Numbered from the stretch's first letter, positions 52,008 through 60,418 are shown. The stretch: DNA of 64,000 nt from Bordetella parapertussis (GCA_945903445.1 CAMDNZ010000003.1:45098-109097), one strand, 5' to 3'. The notes: generated by a model not told the origin, from the sequence alone. Numbers and translations: made by a program.

Positions 52008-52612
52008 CCGACGATCAGCGCTACGCCCCCATTCATCCTGCCGAAGCACTGGTTCTGTCGCGCGTGAATGCCGAGATTCGCGAACGGGCGCAATCCGTGC
52101 GGTTGATGGTGTTCGACGTCGATGGCGTCCTGACCGACGGCAGTCTTTATTACGGCGAAAACGGCGAGACGCTCAAGCGCTTTCACGCCCAGGACGGCCA
52201 CGGACTTCGGTTATTGCAGGAAGCTGGCATCGCGATTGCGTTCATCACGGGCCGCTCGGGGCCGATTCTGGCCCGCCGCGCCGCTGAACTGGGCATTTCA
52301 GAGGTCGTTCAAGGCGTGCGTGACAAAGGCGCAGCCTTGGCCGAGATGACCCAGCGCCTGGGCATCTCCATGAACCATGTCGGCTTCATGGGCGACGACA
52401 TCATCGACCTGTCAGCCATGCAGCGCGCCAACTTCGCCGCCACCGTACCGCATGCGCCGGTGTATGTCGCCCAGGCCGCCCACTGGATATCCACTTTGAG
52501 TGGCGGCAACGGTGCAGCGCGTGAATGCTGCGACCTGCTCCTGGCCGCAAAGGGCAAATTGGGAACGTTCCTGAACTCGCCCGGTCTGTTGAAGTCGGGT
52601 GTAATCCAATGA
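52004..52612 (+). CDS. kdsC: 3-deoxy-D-manno-octulosonate 8-phosphate phosphatase
   Basis: HAD-family phosphatase that yields free KDO. The 202-residue protein has the motif I aspartates in LMVFDVDGVLTDG, AFITGRSGPILARRA (motif II), and FMGDDIIDLSAM (motif IV). Length fits KdsC. An N-terminal extension of about 25 residues precedes motif I. It overlaps kdsD by 4 bases. Confidence 0.95.
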   Translation: MTDDQRYAPIHPAEALVLSRVNAEIRERAQSVRLMVFDVDGVLTDGSLYYGENGETLKRFHAQDGHGLRLLQEAGIAIAFITGRSGPILARRAAELGISEVVQGVRDKGAALAEMTQRLGISMNHVGFMGDDIIDLSAMQRANFAATVPHAPVYVAQAAHWISTLSGGNGAARECCDLLLAAKGKLGTFLNSPGLLKSGVIQ

Positions 52613-52649
52613 TGAATACCCCTGCACTGCTGCCTCTACGGAGCCCCGG

Positions 52650-53276
52650 TTGAAAGATCGTTTTCCTTCACTGGTGGCACTTGGCCTGCTGATCGCGTTG
52701 GTGGCCGCCACATGGTGGGCGGCCAACTACGCCGATCGCGTCCTGCCGGTCGATCCACCTGCACGCATGACCCACGAAATGGATGCGTGGTCGCGTAATT
52801 TTGTCATGCTGCGTACCAACCCTGCCGGCCTGCCCATCAACCGGCTGGAGGGCGACTACGCACGCCATTTCCCCGATGACGGCTCCTACGACATCGATAA
52901 GCCGCGCGCACTGGGCATGCAGCCCGGCAACCCCGTGACGATCGGCACCTCCGACACGGCCACGATGTCGGCCAAGGGCGACCGCATCGTCATGAATGGC
53001 AACGCACACATCAACCGCCCGGCCGACGCCGAGCGCGAGGAATTGGACGTGCGTAGCGCTCAACTGATCTTGCTGCCCAACGAAGACGTCGTCTATACCG
53101 ATCTGCCGGCTGTCGTGATCCAGGGCCGCTCGCGGATGAATGGCACCGGCATGCGCTACGATAACGGCACCCGGCGGCTTCAGGTCTTCTCGGCCAGCGA
53201 TGTCGAGATCGCGCCAGAAGTCACGCAGCGGCGCAACGGCGCCCCCAAGCCACCTTCTTCTCCCGCCAAGCCATGA
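52650..53276 (+). CDS. lptC: LPS export protein LptC
   Basis: Bitopic inner-membrane protein that passes LPS from LptBFG to LptA. An N-terminal transmembrane helix (LVALGLLIALVAATWWAANYADR) is followed by a periplasmic beta-jellyroll with NFVMLRTNPAGLPINRLEGDYARHFPD and MSAKGDRIVMNGNAHI. The start is TTG at 52650, supported by ACGGAG upstream and by the position of the membrane segment. The stop overlaps the lptA start. Confidence 0.92.
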   Translation: MKDRFPSLVALGLLIALVAATWWAANYADRVLPVDPPARMTHEMDAWSRNFVMLRTNPAGLPINRLEGDYARHFPDDGSYDIDKPRALGMQPGNPVTIGTSDTATMSAKGDRIVMNGNAHINRPADAEREELDVRSAQLILLPNEDVVYTDLPAVVIQGRSRMNGTGMRYDNGTRRLQVFSASDVEIAPEVTQRRNGAPKPPSSPAKP

Positions 53277-53890
53277 CTATTACCCGCTCCTTCGCTTCCT
53301 TCCGACTCGCGTTGACCGCACTGTGCTTGGCCGCTGCCGCCACTGCACACGCTGCATCCGCTCCGGCCGAAGAGCCCAGCACCGTGGTGCTGTCGGATTC
53401 GCTGGATTACGACGACGTCAAGAAAGAAAGCGTTTTCGTCGGCAACGTCATCGTGACGCGCGGCTTGATGAATCTGCACGCCGACCGCGTGACCGTGCGA
53501 CAGTTGCCCGATGGCACCCAACAAGGTGTGGCCATCGCCAACAAAGGCAAGCTCGTGCGCCTACGCCAAGAGCGCCCCGAAACCTACGAAACGTTGGAAG
53601 GCACCGGTTTGCGCGCCGAGTATGACGACAAAAAGGGCGAGTTCGTGCTGATCGGCCAGGCCGTGGTCACCCGTTCGGTCTGCGGCAAACCCTTCGACAC
53701 CGTGCGTGGCCAGCGCGTACGTTACAACCAGAACAATGGCACCTATCAGGCCGAAGGCGGTGCCGGGTCGGCTGCACCCGACGGACGGGTGCGCTCGGTA
53801 GCCGAGCCGCGCGCAAAAGCAGACGCCGCCATCGCCGAGTGCCGTGCCCGCGAGGGCAAAGCTCGCGCTACCAAGCCCGCTGCCCGATAA
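53273..53890 (+). CDS. lptA: Periplasmic LPS-bridge protein LptA
   Basis: Forms the periplasmic LPS bridge. A signal peptide ending at AHAAS is followed by the OstA/LptA fold: VLSDSLDYDDVKKESVFVGNVIVTRGLMNLHADRVTV, then EYDDKKGEFVLIGQAVVTR and RVRYNQNNGTYQAEGG. The basic Ala-rich C-terminal tail (about 35 residues) is longer than in E. coli. It overlaps lptC by 4 bases and lptB follows after 17. Confidence 0.94.
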   Translation: MTITRSFASFRLALTALCLAAAATAHAASAPAEEPSTVVLSDSLDYDDVKKESVFVGNVIVTRGLMNLHADRVTVRQLPDGTQQGVAIANKGKLVRLRQERPETYETLEGTGLRAEYDDKKGEFVLIGQAVVTRSVCGKPFDTVRGQRVRYNQNNGTYQAEGGAGSAAPDGRVRSVAEPRAKADAAIAECRAREGKARATKPAAR

Positions 53891-53907
53891 AAATATCCGA
53901 CGCCACA

Positions 53908-54702
53908 ATGAACGCTACTGCCATCGCCGCTTCTCCCACCATCGCTACGCCAGCCAACCGTAGCGGCAAGCTAGTCGCCACGGGCCTGCGCAAGACCTAC
54001 GGTTCGCGTACGGTCGTGCACGACGTGTCGCTCTCGGTCGAAAGCGGTGAGGTGGTCGGTTTGCTGGGCCCCAATGGCGCCGGTAAGACCACCAGTTTCT
54101 ACATGATCGTGGGGTTGGTGCCGGCCGACGCCGGCCGAATCGAAATCGACGGCGCCCCTATCACTGCCCTGCCGATGCACAAGCGTGCACGCATGGGCCT
54201 GTCGTATCTGCCTCAGGATGCCTCGGTGTTTCGCCGTTTGAACGTCGAGGACAACATCCGCGCAGTACTCGAAATTCAGACTGACGAACAAGGACGCATC
54301 CTGTCGTCCGAGCAGGTCAACGAACAAATCGAATCGCTGCTGGAAGAGCTTCAGATCAATCACATCCGGTCGAGCATGGCGCTGTCGCTGTCTGGCGGCG
54401 AACGCCGTCGGGTCGAGATCGCACGGGCGCTGGCCACCCATCCCCGCTTCATCCTGCTGGACGAACCGTTTGCCGGGGTCGATCCGATCGCGGTCATCGA
54501 AATCCAGCGTATCGTGCGCTTCCTGAAAGGCCGCAATATTGGCGTGCTAATCACCGATCACAATGTGCGCGAAACCCTGGGGATTTGCGACCGTGCCTTC
54601 ATCATCAGCGAAGGCAAGGTGCTCACCAACGGACACCCCGACGAAATCGTGGGCGACCCTGCGGTGCGTCGCGTGTATTTGGGCGAACACTTCCGCATGT
54701 AA
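53908..54702 (+). CDS. lptB: LPS export ABC transporter ATPase LptB
   Basis: ATPase of the LptBFG extractor. The 264-residue protein has LRKTYGSRTVVHDVSLSV, Walker A GPNGAGKTT, SYLPQDASVFRRLNVEDNI (Q-loop region), LSLSGGERRRVEIARAL and Walker B FILLDEPFAGVDPIAV. ATG 53908 is chosen over an in-frame start that lies inside lptA. An N-terminal Ala/Thr-rich extension of about 18 residues precedes the ABC domain. Confidence 0.96.
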   Translation: MNATAIAASPTIATPANRSGKLVATGLRKTYGSRTVVHDVSLSVESGEVVGLLGPNGAGKTTSFYMIVGLVPADAGRIEIDGAPITALPMHKRARMGLSYLPQDASVFRRLNVEDNIRAVLEIQTDEQGRILSSEQVNEQIESLLEELQINHIRSSMALSLSGGERRRVEIARALATHPRFILLDEPFAGVDPIAVIEIQRIVRFLKGRNIGVLITDHNVRETLGICDRAFIISEGKVLTNGHPDEIVGDPAVRRVYLGEHFRM

Positions 54703-55086
54703 TCGGGCGTAGACCGCGTGCTGGCGGGATGCCAGTCGAGTACGGTTACATCATCGTGCACTAGGGAAAACACCTAGACAAAAGCAGTCCAGATCCACCG
54801 ATTCGAGCGCCGTCTGCTGCGCAAAAAATGGCGTTCTCCCAGGGCCACAGACGCAAAAAAACCGGACGCAGACCCGGTTTCTCCCACTACTATACACTTT
54901 CCCTGCGGCCTCACAAGCCATTGAAACAAATCACCTTTTTCTTCATGTTCAAGCTCCGCTCTCCGGGGCTTGTTTTGTTCATTCGAGTCTATACACTGAA
55001 TTCATAACAGGTCGAAGACAGGAGGTTTACCCAGCAATACACCGCGCCTTTTGCGCACCCCTTATTTTTTGTAGGAGAGCAGCACT
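54703..55086 (+). promoter_or_regulatory. Gene-free spacer between lptB and hpf, with hairpins and promoter-like elements
   Basis: No gene is visible in these 384 bases. CTGGC-GGGAT-GCCAG (54721-54735) is a small hairpin just after lptB. AAACCGG/CCGGTTT (54859-54880) is a second hairpin flanked by A-rich and T-rich ends, a likely bidirectional terminator. The motif CTATACACT occurs twice (near 54889 and 54990); the second lies about 16-17 bases after a TTGTTT element and is a plausible promoter for hpf. rpoN, which usually lies here, is missing. Confidence 0.6.
54855..54883 (+). terminator. Hairpin terminator after the lpt operon
   Basis: AAACCGG (54859-54865) pairs perfectly with CCGGTTT (54874-54880) around an 8-base loop. 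An A-run precedes and a short T/C tail follows, so it can act on both strands. Confidence 0.6.
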
Positions 55087-55413
55087 ATGAACCTGAGTAT
55101 TAGCGGTCGTCATCTCGATGTCACCCCGGCCATCCGGGAATATGTCTTGAACAAACTGGCTCGCGTGCTACGGCACTTCGACCACGTCATCGACACCCAG
55201 GTTATGTTGTCCGTCGAGCCGTTGCGACACAAGGCCGAAGTCACCATGCGCCTGAGCGGTAAGGACATCCACTGCGAAGCACTGGACGAGAACCTGTACG
55301 CCGCCATCGATGCGCTGGCCGACAAGCTCGACCGCCAGGTCATCAAACACAAGGACAAGGTGCAAAACCACGCGGCCACACCCGCGAAGCGTCAAATGGC
55401 TGCCACGCTGTAG
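55087..55413 (+). CDS. hpf: Ribosome hibernation-promoting factor
   Basis: A 108-residue HPF/YfiA-type protein that binds the ribosomal A/P sites in stationary phase. It has MNLSISGRHLDVTPAIREYVLNKLARV in the family pattern, VMLSVEPLRHKAEVTMRL, and DLYAAIDALxDKLDRQVIKHKDK-like residues 70-93. The short form lacks the long-form C-terminal dimerisation domain. TAGGAGAG precedes ATG 55087. ptsN follows as in gamma- and betaproteobacteria. Confidence 0.94.
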   Translation: MNLSISGRHLDVTPAIREYVLNKLARVLRHFDHVIDTQVMLSVEPLRHKAEVTMRLSGKDIHCEALDENLYAAIDALADKLDRQVIKHKDKVQNHAATPAKRQMAATL

Positions 55414-55482
55414 CCTCACGCAAGTGTCGCGTCGCCGCCCCAGGCGGTGCGCGACGGCCATACCGCAGACGGCAGAAGCCTC

Positions 55483-55488
55483 TATAAT
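55483..55488 (+). promoter_or_regulatory. TATAAT element 6 bases before the ptsN start
   Basis: A perfect -10 hexamer ends at 55488 while the ptsN ATG is at 55495. If used, transcription would start at or next to the start codon, giving a leaderless mRNA. No good -35 hexamer is seen at the right distance. The same layout occurs upstream of the SIS-domain gene at 63128. Confidence 0.45.
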
Positions 55489-55494
55489 TCGCGC

Positions 55495-55950
55495 ATGAAC
55501 CATCTGTCGCGCATCTTGCCAGCCAGCAATGTCCTGCTCGATCTTCTTGCCACAAGCAAGAAGCGCGCATTCGAACAAGCTGGCCTGTTATTCGAAAATC
55601 ACCAAGGTCTCTCACGCGCCACCGTGTTCGACAGCCTGTTTGCGCGCGAGCGCCTGGGCTCGACGGCACTCGGTCAAGGCGTGGCCGTGCCGCACGGTCG
55701 AGTGAAAGGCTTGGACAAACCCATTGCCGCGTTCGTGCGTCTGGCCCAGCCGGTCGCGTTCGACGCCCCCGACAGCCAGCCCGTCACCCTGCTGCTGTTT
55801 TTGCTGGTGCCTGAAACCGCTACCCAGCAACACCTGGATATCCTGGCCGAGCTGGCGCAGTTGATGTCCAACAAAGCACTGCGTCAGGCATTGGGCACCG
55901 AAACCGATCCGGTCGCCGTGCATCGCATGCTGACTACCGGCGAACTCTAG
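55495..55950 (+). CDS. ptsN: Nitrogen-type PTS EIIA protein (EIIA-Ntr)
   Basis: A 151-residue phosphoacceptor of the nitrogen PTS, regulating potassium and other responses. It has ILPASNVLLDLLATSKKRAFEQAG, the active-site His67 in VAVPHGRVKGL and FLLVPETATQQHLDILAELAQL. The start is ATG 55495, with no visible Shine-Dalgarno and a TATAAT immediately upstream. hprK follows after 12 bases. Confidence 0.94.
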   Translation: MNHLSRILPASNVLLDLLATSKKRAFEQAGLLFENHQGLSRATVFDSLFARERLGSTALGQGVAVPHGRVKGLDKPIAAFVRLAQPVAFDAPDSQPVTLLLFLLVPETATQQHLDILAELAQLMSNKALRQALGTETDPVAVHRMLTTGEL

Positions 55951-55962
55951 GATCCTGCGGCC

Positions 55963-56889
55963 ATGCTGACTGTCCGGGAAATGGTCGACGACAATGCCGA
56001 GACCATTCCATTCACCTGGATCGCCGGGCAGGACGCGGCAGATCGACACATCCCGGACGACGGGATGGCAGCGGCCGATTTGGTGGGCCACCTCAACCTG
56101 ATCCACCCTTCGCGCGTGCAGGTACTGGGTCAAGTCGAACTGGACTACTACACCCGAATCGACATGCGCCGTCGCATGCACCACATGGACGAGCTACTAA
56201 TCAACGGCGTGCCGGCCATTTTGCTGGGCGACGGTTTGAGCCCGCCGCCCGATCTCATCGACCAGTGCAATCAGCATCACGTGCCCTTGATGACGACGCC
56301 GGTGCCGGCGGCGCAACTGATCGACCTGCTGCGCATCTATCTGGGCAAGCGCCTGGCACCGGTCACCACCGTACACGGCGTCTTCATGGACGTGCTGGGT
56401 GTTGGCGTGCTGATCACCGGCGAATCGGGTTTGGGCAAAAGCGAATTGGCGCTGGAACTCATTTCCCGCGGCCATGGTCTGGTTGCCGACGATGCGGTCG
56501 AATTGTCGCGTACCGCCCCCAGCGTGGTCGAGGGACACTGCCCCTATCTGCTGCAAAACCTGCTCGAAGTACGTGGCCTGGGTTTGCTGGATATTCGCAC
56601 CATCTTCGGCGAGACCTCGGTGCGTCGCAAGATGCGTCTGAAGCTAATCGTTCACCTGGTTCGTGCGTCGGCCCAGGACAAGTTCGAACGCCTGCCGCTG
56701 CAAGACTTGAACCAAGACATCCTGGGCCTGCCAATTCGCAAGGTCATGCTGCAAGTGGCTGCCGGCCGCAACCTGGCGGTGCTGGTCGAGGCCGCCGTGC
56801 GCAACACGATTCTTAAACTACGCGGTATCGATACGTTGGGCGAATTCATGGAACGCCAGGCGCAGGCCATCCTGCAAAACAGCCAATAA
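55963..56889 (+). CDS. hprK: HPr kinase/phosphorylase
   Basis: Phosphorylates and dephosphorylates a seryl residue on HPr-type proteins. The 308-residue protein has an N-terminal domain (LNLIHPSRVQVLGQVELDYY), Walker A GESGLGKS at residues 153-160, LVADDAVELSR, and the signature EVRGLGLLDIRTIFG. Length fits. In relatives rapZ usually follows directly; here about 2.6 kb of disturbed sequence intervenes. A 9-bp GC stem at 56893-56931 may end its transcript. Confidence 0.96.
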   Translation: MLTVREMVDDNAETIPFTWIAGQDAADRHIPDDGMAAADLVGHLNLIHPSRVQVLGQVELDYYTRIDMRRRMHHMDELLINGVPAILLGDGLSPPPDLIDQCNQHHVPLMTTPVPAAQLIDLLRIYLGKRLAPVTTVHGVFMDVLGVGVLITGESGLGKSELALELISRGHGLVADDAVELSRTAPSVVEGHCPYLLQNLLEVRGLGLLDIRTIFGETSVRRKMRLKLIVHLVRASAQDKFERLPLQDLNQDILGLPIRKVMLQVAAGRNLAVLVEAAVRNTILKLRGIDTLGEFMERQAQAILQNSQ

Positions 56890-56964
56890 GCGCGATCGGG
56901 CCTGCGCGCGGCGTGTCGCGACGCCCGATCGGCGACCCGCTCGATACGGCGCACCTGGTCGCGG

Positions 56965-57240
56965 CTAGCCGGCAGGCGCGGCGGCATGGCCCGCCATCGC
57001 AGCCAGCCACTGCCCGATGGTCAACAGGCTGTACAAATACACCACAAACATCACCGGGTTTCGGGCTTGCACGGTGAGCTTGAACTTGATCACAGCCGAC
57101 ACCAAAGCGGGCTTGATCAGATCGCGGGCGAAAAGACCCTGGCGCGTAGGCAAAATGGTCGCATCCATCCTCTCGGGCTGCGATGCACGCGTCGCGGACA
57201 GGTCAGATGCACGGGAGTGCACAGAATGGTGAAAGGCCAT
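56965..57240 (-). pseudogene. kdpB: kdpB remnant (N-terminal part of K+-ATPase subunit)
   Basis: A 91-codon frame ends with ARDLIKPALVSAVIKFKLTVQARNPVMFVVYLYSLLTIG in the family pattern, the start of the KdpB ATPase just before its first membrane helices (RNPVMF is diagnostic). It stops after about 90 of some 690 residues. The kdpA C-terminal remnant lies just upstream on the same strand with the normal kdpA-kdpB spacing of 22 bases, so this is a decayed kdp operon. Recognition is by eye. Confidence 0.75.
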
Positions 57241-57262
57241 GAGGATGTCCTGGGCGCAAATG

Positions 57263-57348
57263 TCAGAACTGCAAGTGCTCGGCGATCGGCCCGAAGGCCA
57301 ACCCAGGGATGTAGGTCAAAGCGCCCACCAGCAAGACTGTGGCGGTCC
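57263..57348 (-). pseudogene. kdpA: kdpA remnant (C-terminal end)
   Basis: The last 28 or so codons read TATVLLVGALTYIPGLAFGPIAEHL, which matches the conserved C terminus of the potassium-transport subunit KdpA (VLLVGALTFxPALALGPxxE). Upstream the frame becomes unrelated near 57348. The rest of kdpA (more than 500 codons) is missing. It ends 22 bases before the kdpB remnant start. Confidence 0.72.
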
Positions 57349-57510
57349 GTTGAAGGCGCACGCGAAGTAGATCACCGAGGCAAGTAGCGTATAGCGAGAC
57401 GCGTAAACGCCTTATATGGCTTAGGGTGCCGGGCATAAAACGCACCGTAAAAAATGAGAACTTTCGCTATACTCGGTCAAAGAACTCTCTTTTTGCCTTT
57501 TCCTCGCCTT

Positions 57511-57804
57511 ATGCGACGCGCCGTCACCCTGTTTTTGCTGTTTTTGCTGTTTTTGCTGCCGCTGGAAGTATTCGCGGGTATCGCTTACGAGCTGAAAATT
57601 GCTCATGAAGCGAGTCAGGGCATCGAGCTGTCGGCTGCCGATACCGCTGCCGATGCAGATCTGCTACTCGACTTAGGCGAAACCTTCGATCTGCCTTGTG
57701 CGTTCACTAAAAAATCGCCATCGCTCATTACTTCCCCACCCGGTCACTTCACCTACTGCGATAAGTCCATCGTGACCGCGGTGCCTATCCCACCGGCCAT
57801 CTGA
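57511..57804 (+). CDS. Small secreted protein of unknown function
   Basis: A 97-residue frame with a strong signal peptide, MRRAVTLFLLFLLFLLPLEVFAG. The mature part is acidic with two Cys (LPCAFTKK and TYCDKS) and a proline-rich end. A TATACT element at 57468-57473 supports a transcript starting near 57480. The MRR-hydrophobic-LPL opening faintly recalls small proteins upstream of czc-type efflux genes, but I would not assign it. Three perfect 9-bp repeats encode the LFLLFLLFLL stretch. Confidence 0.55.
   Translation: MRRAVTLFLLFLLFLLPLEVFAGIAYELKIAHEASQGIELSAADTAADADLLLDLGETFDLPCAFTKKSPSLITSPPGHFTYCDKSIVTAVPIPPAI
57531..57557 (+). repeat. Three tandem copies of GTTTTTGCT
   Basis: Three perfect 9-base units lie within the signal-peptide codons of the small protein at 57511. 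Since each unit is 3 codons, copy-number change would lengthen or shorten the hydrophobic core without a frameshift. Confidence 0.85.
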
Positions 57805-57934
57805 TCGGCTGACCCACCCGCTCTCGCTCCTTCGCGCGATCCCCCGGCTGCACGCCCAGGGATTCGAGCTGCTCGGATCGCCGCGCCGTGCTGGCGCGTC
57901 GCTCTGCGCATCATCTATTTATTAGGCACCCCTC

Positions 57935-59248
57935 ATGGAATGGCTTTTCGATCCTGCTATCTGGGCAGGACTCCTCACGCTTGTCGTCCTGGAAATCGTT
58001 CTTGGCATCGACAACCTGATCTTCATCGCTATCCTGGCCGACAAGTTGCCACCTCATCAACGCGACCGCGCTCGAATGATCGGTTTATCGCTGGCGTTGA
58101 TCATGCGCCTGGGCTTATTGACCGTCGTGTCATGGCTGGTCACGCTGACCGCTCCGCTATTTTCGATCGGCTCGTTTTCGTTCTCCGGCCGCGATTTGAT
58201 CCTGCTGATCGGCGGATTGTTTCTGTTGTTCAAAGCCACATCCGAACTGCACGAGCGCTTGGAGGGCACGACCCATCAGGTCACTCAATCGAAGGTGTAC
58301 GCCAGTTTCTCGGTCGTGGTGGTACAAATCGTCGTATTGGATGCCGTGTTCTCACTGGATGCCGTGATTACCGCCATCGGTATGGTCGATGAACTGCCCG
58401 TCATGATGACGGCCGTTCTGATCTCGATGGGCATGATGATGTGGGCATCCAAGCCGCTGACCCGATTCGTCAACGCTCACCCGACCGTGGTCGTTTTGTG
58501 CCTGAGCTTCCTGTTGATGATCGGCCTGATGCTGACTGCCGAGGGGCTCGGATTCAAGATCCCGAAGGCGTATCTGTACGCCGCCATAGGCTTTTCGATC
58601 CTGATCGAGTTCTTCAATCAATTGGCTCGCCGTAGTTCGCAGCGCAACGCCGCTCGCGGCCCGATTCGCGATCGCACGGCGCAAGCGGTGTTGCGTATGC
58701 TGGGAGGCCGCTCGCGCGACGATGCCGATGCACCTGACCATACCCCGGCAGATACCGACGAAGCGCCCGCATTCGGGGCCGACGAACGCAGCATGGTCAG
58801 CGGCGTGCTGACACTGGGCGAGCGTTCTATCCGGTCGATCATGACGCCTCGCACCGACATATCCTGGATCAACACCGAAGACGATATCGAGACGATCCGC
58901 AGCGAGTTGCGCAGCACGCCGCACAGTTTCTTTCCGATCTGCTCGGGCGAACTCGATAACGTGGTGGGCGTGGCCCGGTCGAAGGATCTATTAGCGAACA
59001 TCACGGATAGCGGCGGCTTGGGCGATCTATCCGACTTGCGCCAACCGGTCATCGTGCATGAGTCGGCCAAGGTATTGCGCATCATAGATACCCTGCGCCA
59101 GTCGGCCGGGCAGTTGATTCTGGTGACAGACGAGTACGGGGCCATACAGGGTCTGGTCACGCCCATCGATATTCTGGAGGCCATTCATTGCCGGCGAGTT
59201 TCCCGACGAAGACGAACAGCCCGCCATTCAGACCACAGGCCCCGATAG
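57935..59248 (+). CDS. TerC-family membrane protein with CBS domains, 3' end frameshifted
   Basis: A TerC-type integral membrane protein, probably involved in metal (Mn or Ca) export or resistance. Membrane segments run over about residues 10-235 with the TerC motifs VVLEIVLGIDNLIF and VVLDAVFSLDAVITAIGM, whose Asp residues bind metal. Two CBS domains follow (about 280-415: RSIRSIMTPRTDISWI, LILVTDEYGAIQGLVTPIDILEAI). At 59182-59189 a tandem CATTCATT shifts the frame; the product ends with 20 aberrant basic residues at 59248. The lost part is the fragment at 59190. Confidence 0.82.
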   Translation: MEWLFDPAIWAGLLTLVVLEIVLGIDNLIFIAILADKLPPHQRDRARMIGLSLALIMRLGLLTVVSWLVTLTAPLFSIGSFSFSGRDLILLIGGLFLLFKATSELHERLEGTTHQVTQSKVYASFSVVVVQIVVLDAVFSLDAVITAIGMVDELPVMMTAVLISMGMMMWASKPLTRFVNAHPTVVVLCLSFLLMIGLMLTAEGLGFKIPKAYLYAAIGFSILIEFFNQLARRSSQRNAARGPIRDRTAQAVLRMLGGRSRDDADAPDHTPADTDEAPAFGADERSMVSGVLTLGERSIRSIMTPRTDISWINTEDDIETIRSELRSTPHSFFPICSGELDNVVGVARSKDLLANITDSGGLGDLSDLRQPVIVHESAKVLRIIDTLRQSAGQLILVTDEYGAIQGLVTPIDILEAIHCRRVSRRRRTARHSDHRPR

Positions 59249-59510
59249 CTGGCGAGTGGACGGTGCCACCGATCTGCATTATCTGGCGCAAACCATCGAA
59301 ACATCGCTCTGGGCCGAGGGCGAAGATCCCTATGCCTCGTTCGCGGCGTTCCTATTGGCGCGCTTTGGCGCCCTGCCCGAGGTCGGCGACAGCATCGAAC
59401 TCGAAGGATTCAGGTTCGTTATCGTCGAAATCAGCCACCGGCGCATCGCCTCGGTGGACGTCACCCGTTTGGGGAAGGCAGATCCAGAGACGACCGATTC
59501 CACCCAGTAA
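59190..59510 (+). pseudogene. CorC/HlyC-type transporter-associated domain, cut off from the TerC-CBS gene
   Basis: In the next frame after the CATT duplication the sequence reads AGEFPDEDEQPAIQ and continues through DSWRVDGATDLHYLAQTIE, YASFAAFLLARFGALPEVGD and FVIVEISHRRIASVDVTRL, which is the CorC_HlyC domain that normally follows CBS domains in TerC-CBS proteins. Removing one CATT joins ILEAI to AGEF in one frame. The fragment has no plausible start of its own except an ATG at 59256. Confidence 0.8.
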
Positions 59511-59545
59511 CAGGCGGTGAATATTTTCGTGCAACAATCGTACGC

Positions 59546-60418
59546 ATGCTTAGCGTCGTATTGATCACGGGAATCTCCGGCTCCGGAAAATCAGTTGCCC
59601 TCAGATTGTTGGAAGACACAGGCTACACCTGCGTCGACAACCTGCCGGTGCGCTTTTTGGCGGAATTCATTCATCACGCCCAGGGCGATCCGGTCACGCA
59701 GCGCGTGGCCGTCGCCATCGATGTACGCACGCCTGGCGAATTGGCTGAGCTACCCAGCGTGATCGCCCAGACCCGTGCCAGCGGCATCAACCTGAGAGTG
59801 GTGTTTCTGGATGCGAGCGACCACAAGCTGGTGCAGCGTTATTCGGAATCGCGCCGTCGCCATCCCCTGACCGACCGGCTGCGCCTGATGGGCAAGCCCG
59901 CGTCGCTAAACGACTGTATCGCGCTCGAACACGAACTGCTGGCGTCTTTGCGCGACCGCGAACACGTCATCGACACCTCCTCGCTCACGCCGGGTCAGCT
60001 GCGTTCGTGGATTCGAGATTTCATCCAAGACGAACGCGCCGCATTGGTGCTGACTTTCGAATCGTTCGCCTATAAGCGCGGCGTACCGCGGGACGCCGAT
60101 CTGGTGTTCGACGTCCGCTGTCTGCCTAATCCACACTACGACCCCAAATTGCGTGCGCTGACCGGCTGCGACGAACCCGTCGCCGAGTGGCTGGCGGGTT
60201 TCGCGGAGGTGAACGAAATGATCGACGACATCGAGCGCTTCGTCACCAAATGGCTGCCCCGCTATACGCTGGACACCCGCAGCTATCTGACTGTAGGTGT
60301 TGGCTGTACCGGCGGGCAGCACCGTTCGGTTTACGTCGTTCAGCAACTGGCCGAGCGCTTCTCTTCCCATCATCCTTTGCTGGTCCGCCATCGGCAGCAA
60401 GTCGTCGTGGAGTCCTGA
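59546..60418 (+). CDS. rapZ: RNase adapter/nucleotide-binding protein RapZ
   Basis: A 290-residue protein that in enterobacteria controls GlmZ sRNA decay and binds glucosamine 6-phosphate. It has Walker A GISGSGKS at residues 9-16, CVDNLPVRFL, SESRRRHPL, SFAYKRGVPRDADLVFDVRCLPNPHY in the family pattern, and the C-terminal GCTGGQHRSVYVVQQLA motif. Its stop overlaps the rlpA start as TGATG. Confidence 0.95.
   Translation: MLSVVLITGISGSGKSVALRLLEDTGYTCVDNLPVRFLAEFIHHAQGDPVTQRVAVAIDVRTPGELAELPSVIAQTRASGINLRVVFLDASDHKLVQRYSESRRRHPLTDRLRLMGKPASLNDCIALEHELLASLRDREHVIDTSSLTPGQLRSWIRDFIQDERAALVLTFESFAYKRGVPRDADLVFDVRCLPNPHYDPKLRALTGCDEPVAEWLAGFAEVNEMIDDIERFVTKWLPRYTLDTRSYLTVGVGCTGGQHRSVYVVQQLAERFSSHHPLLVRHRQQVVVES

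Noticed and set aside
57805..57934. Possible Mn2+ (yybP-ykoY) riboswitch before the TerC gene
   Set aside because: TerC genes often have one, but the conserved GGGGAGUA-type core was not found.
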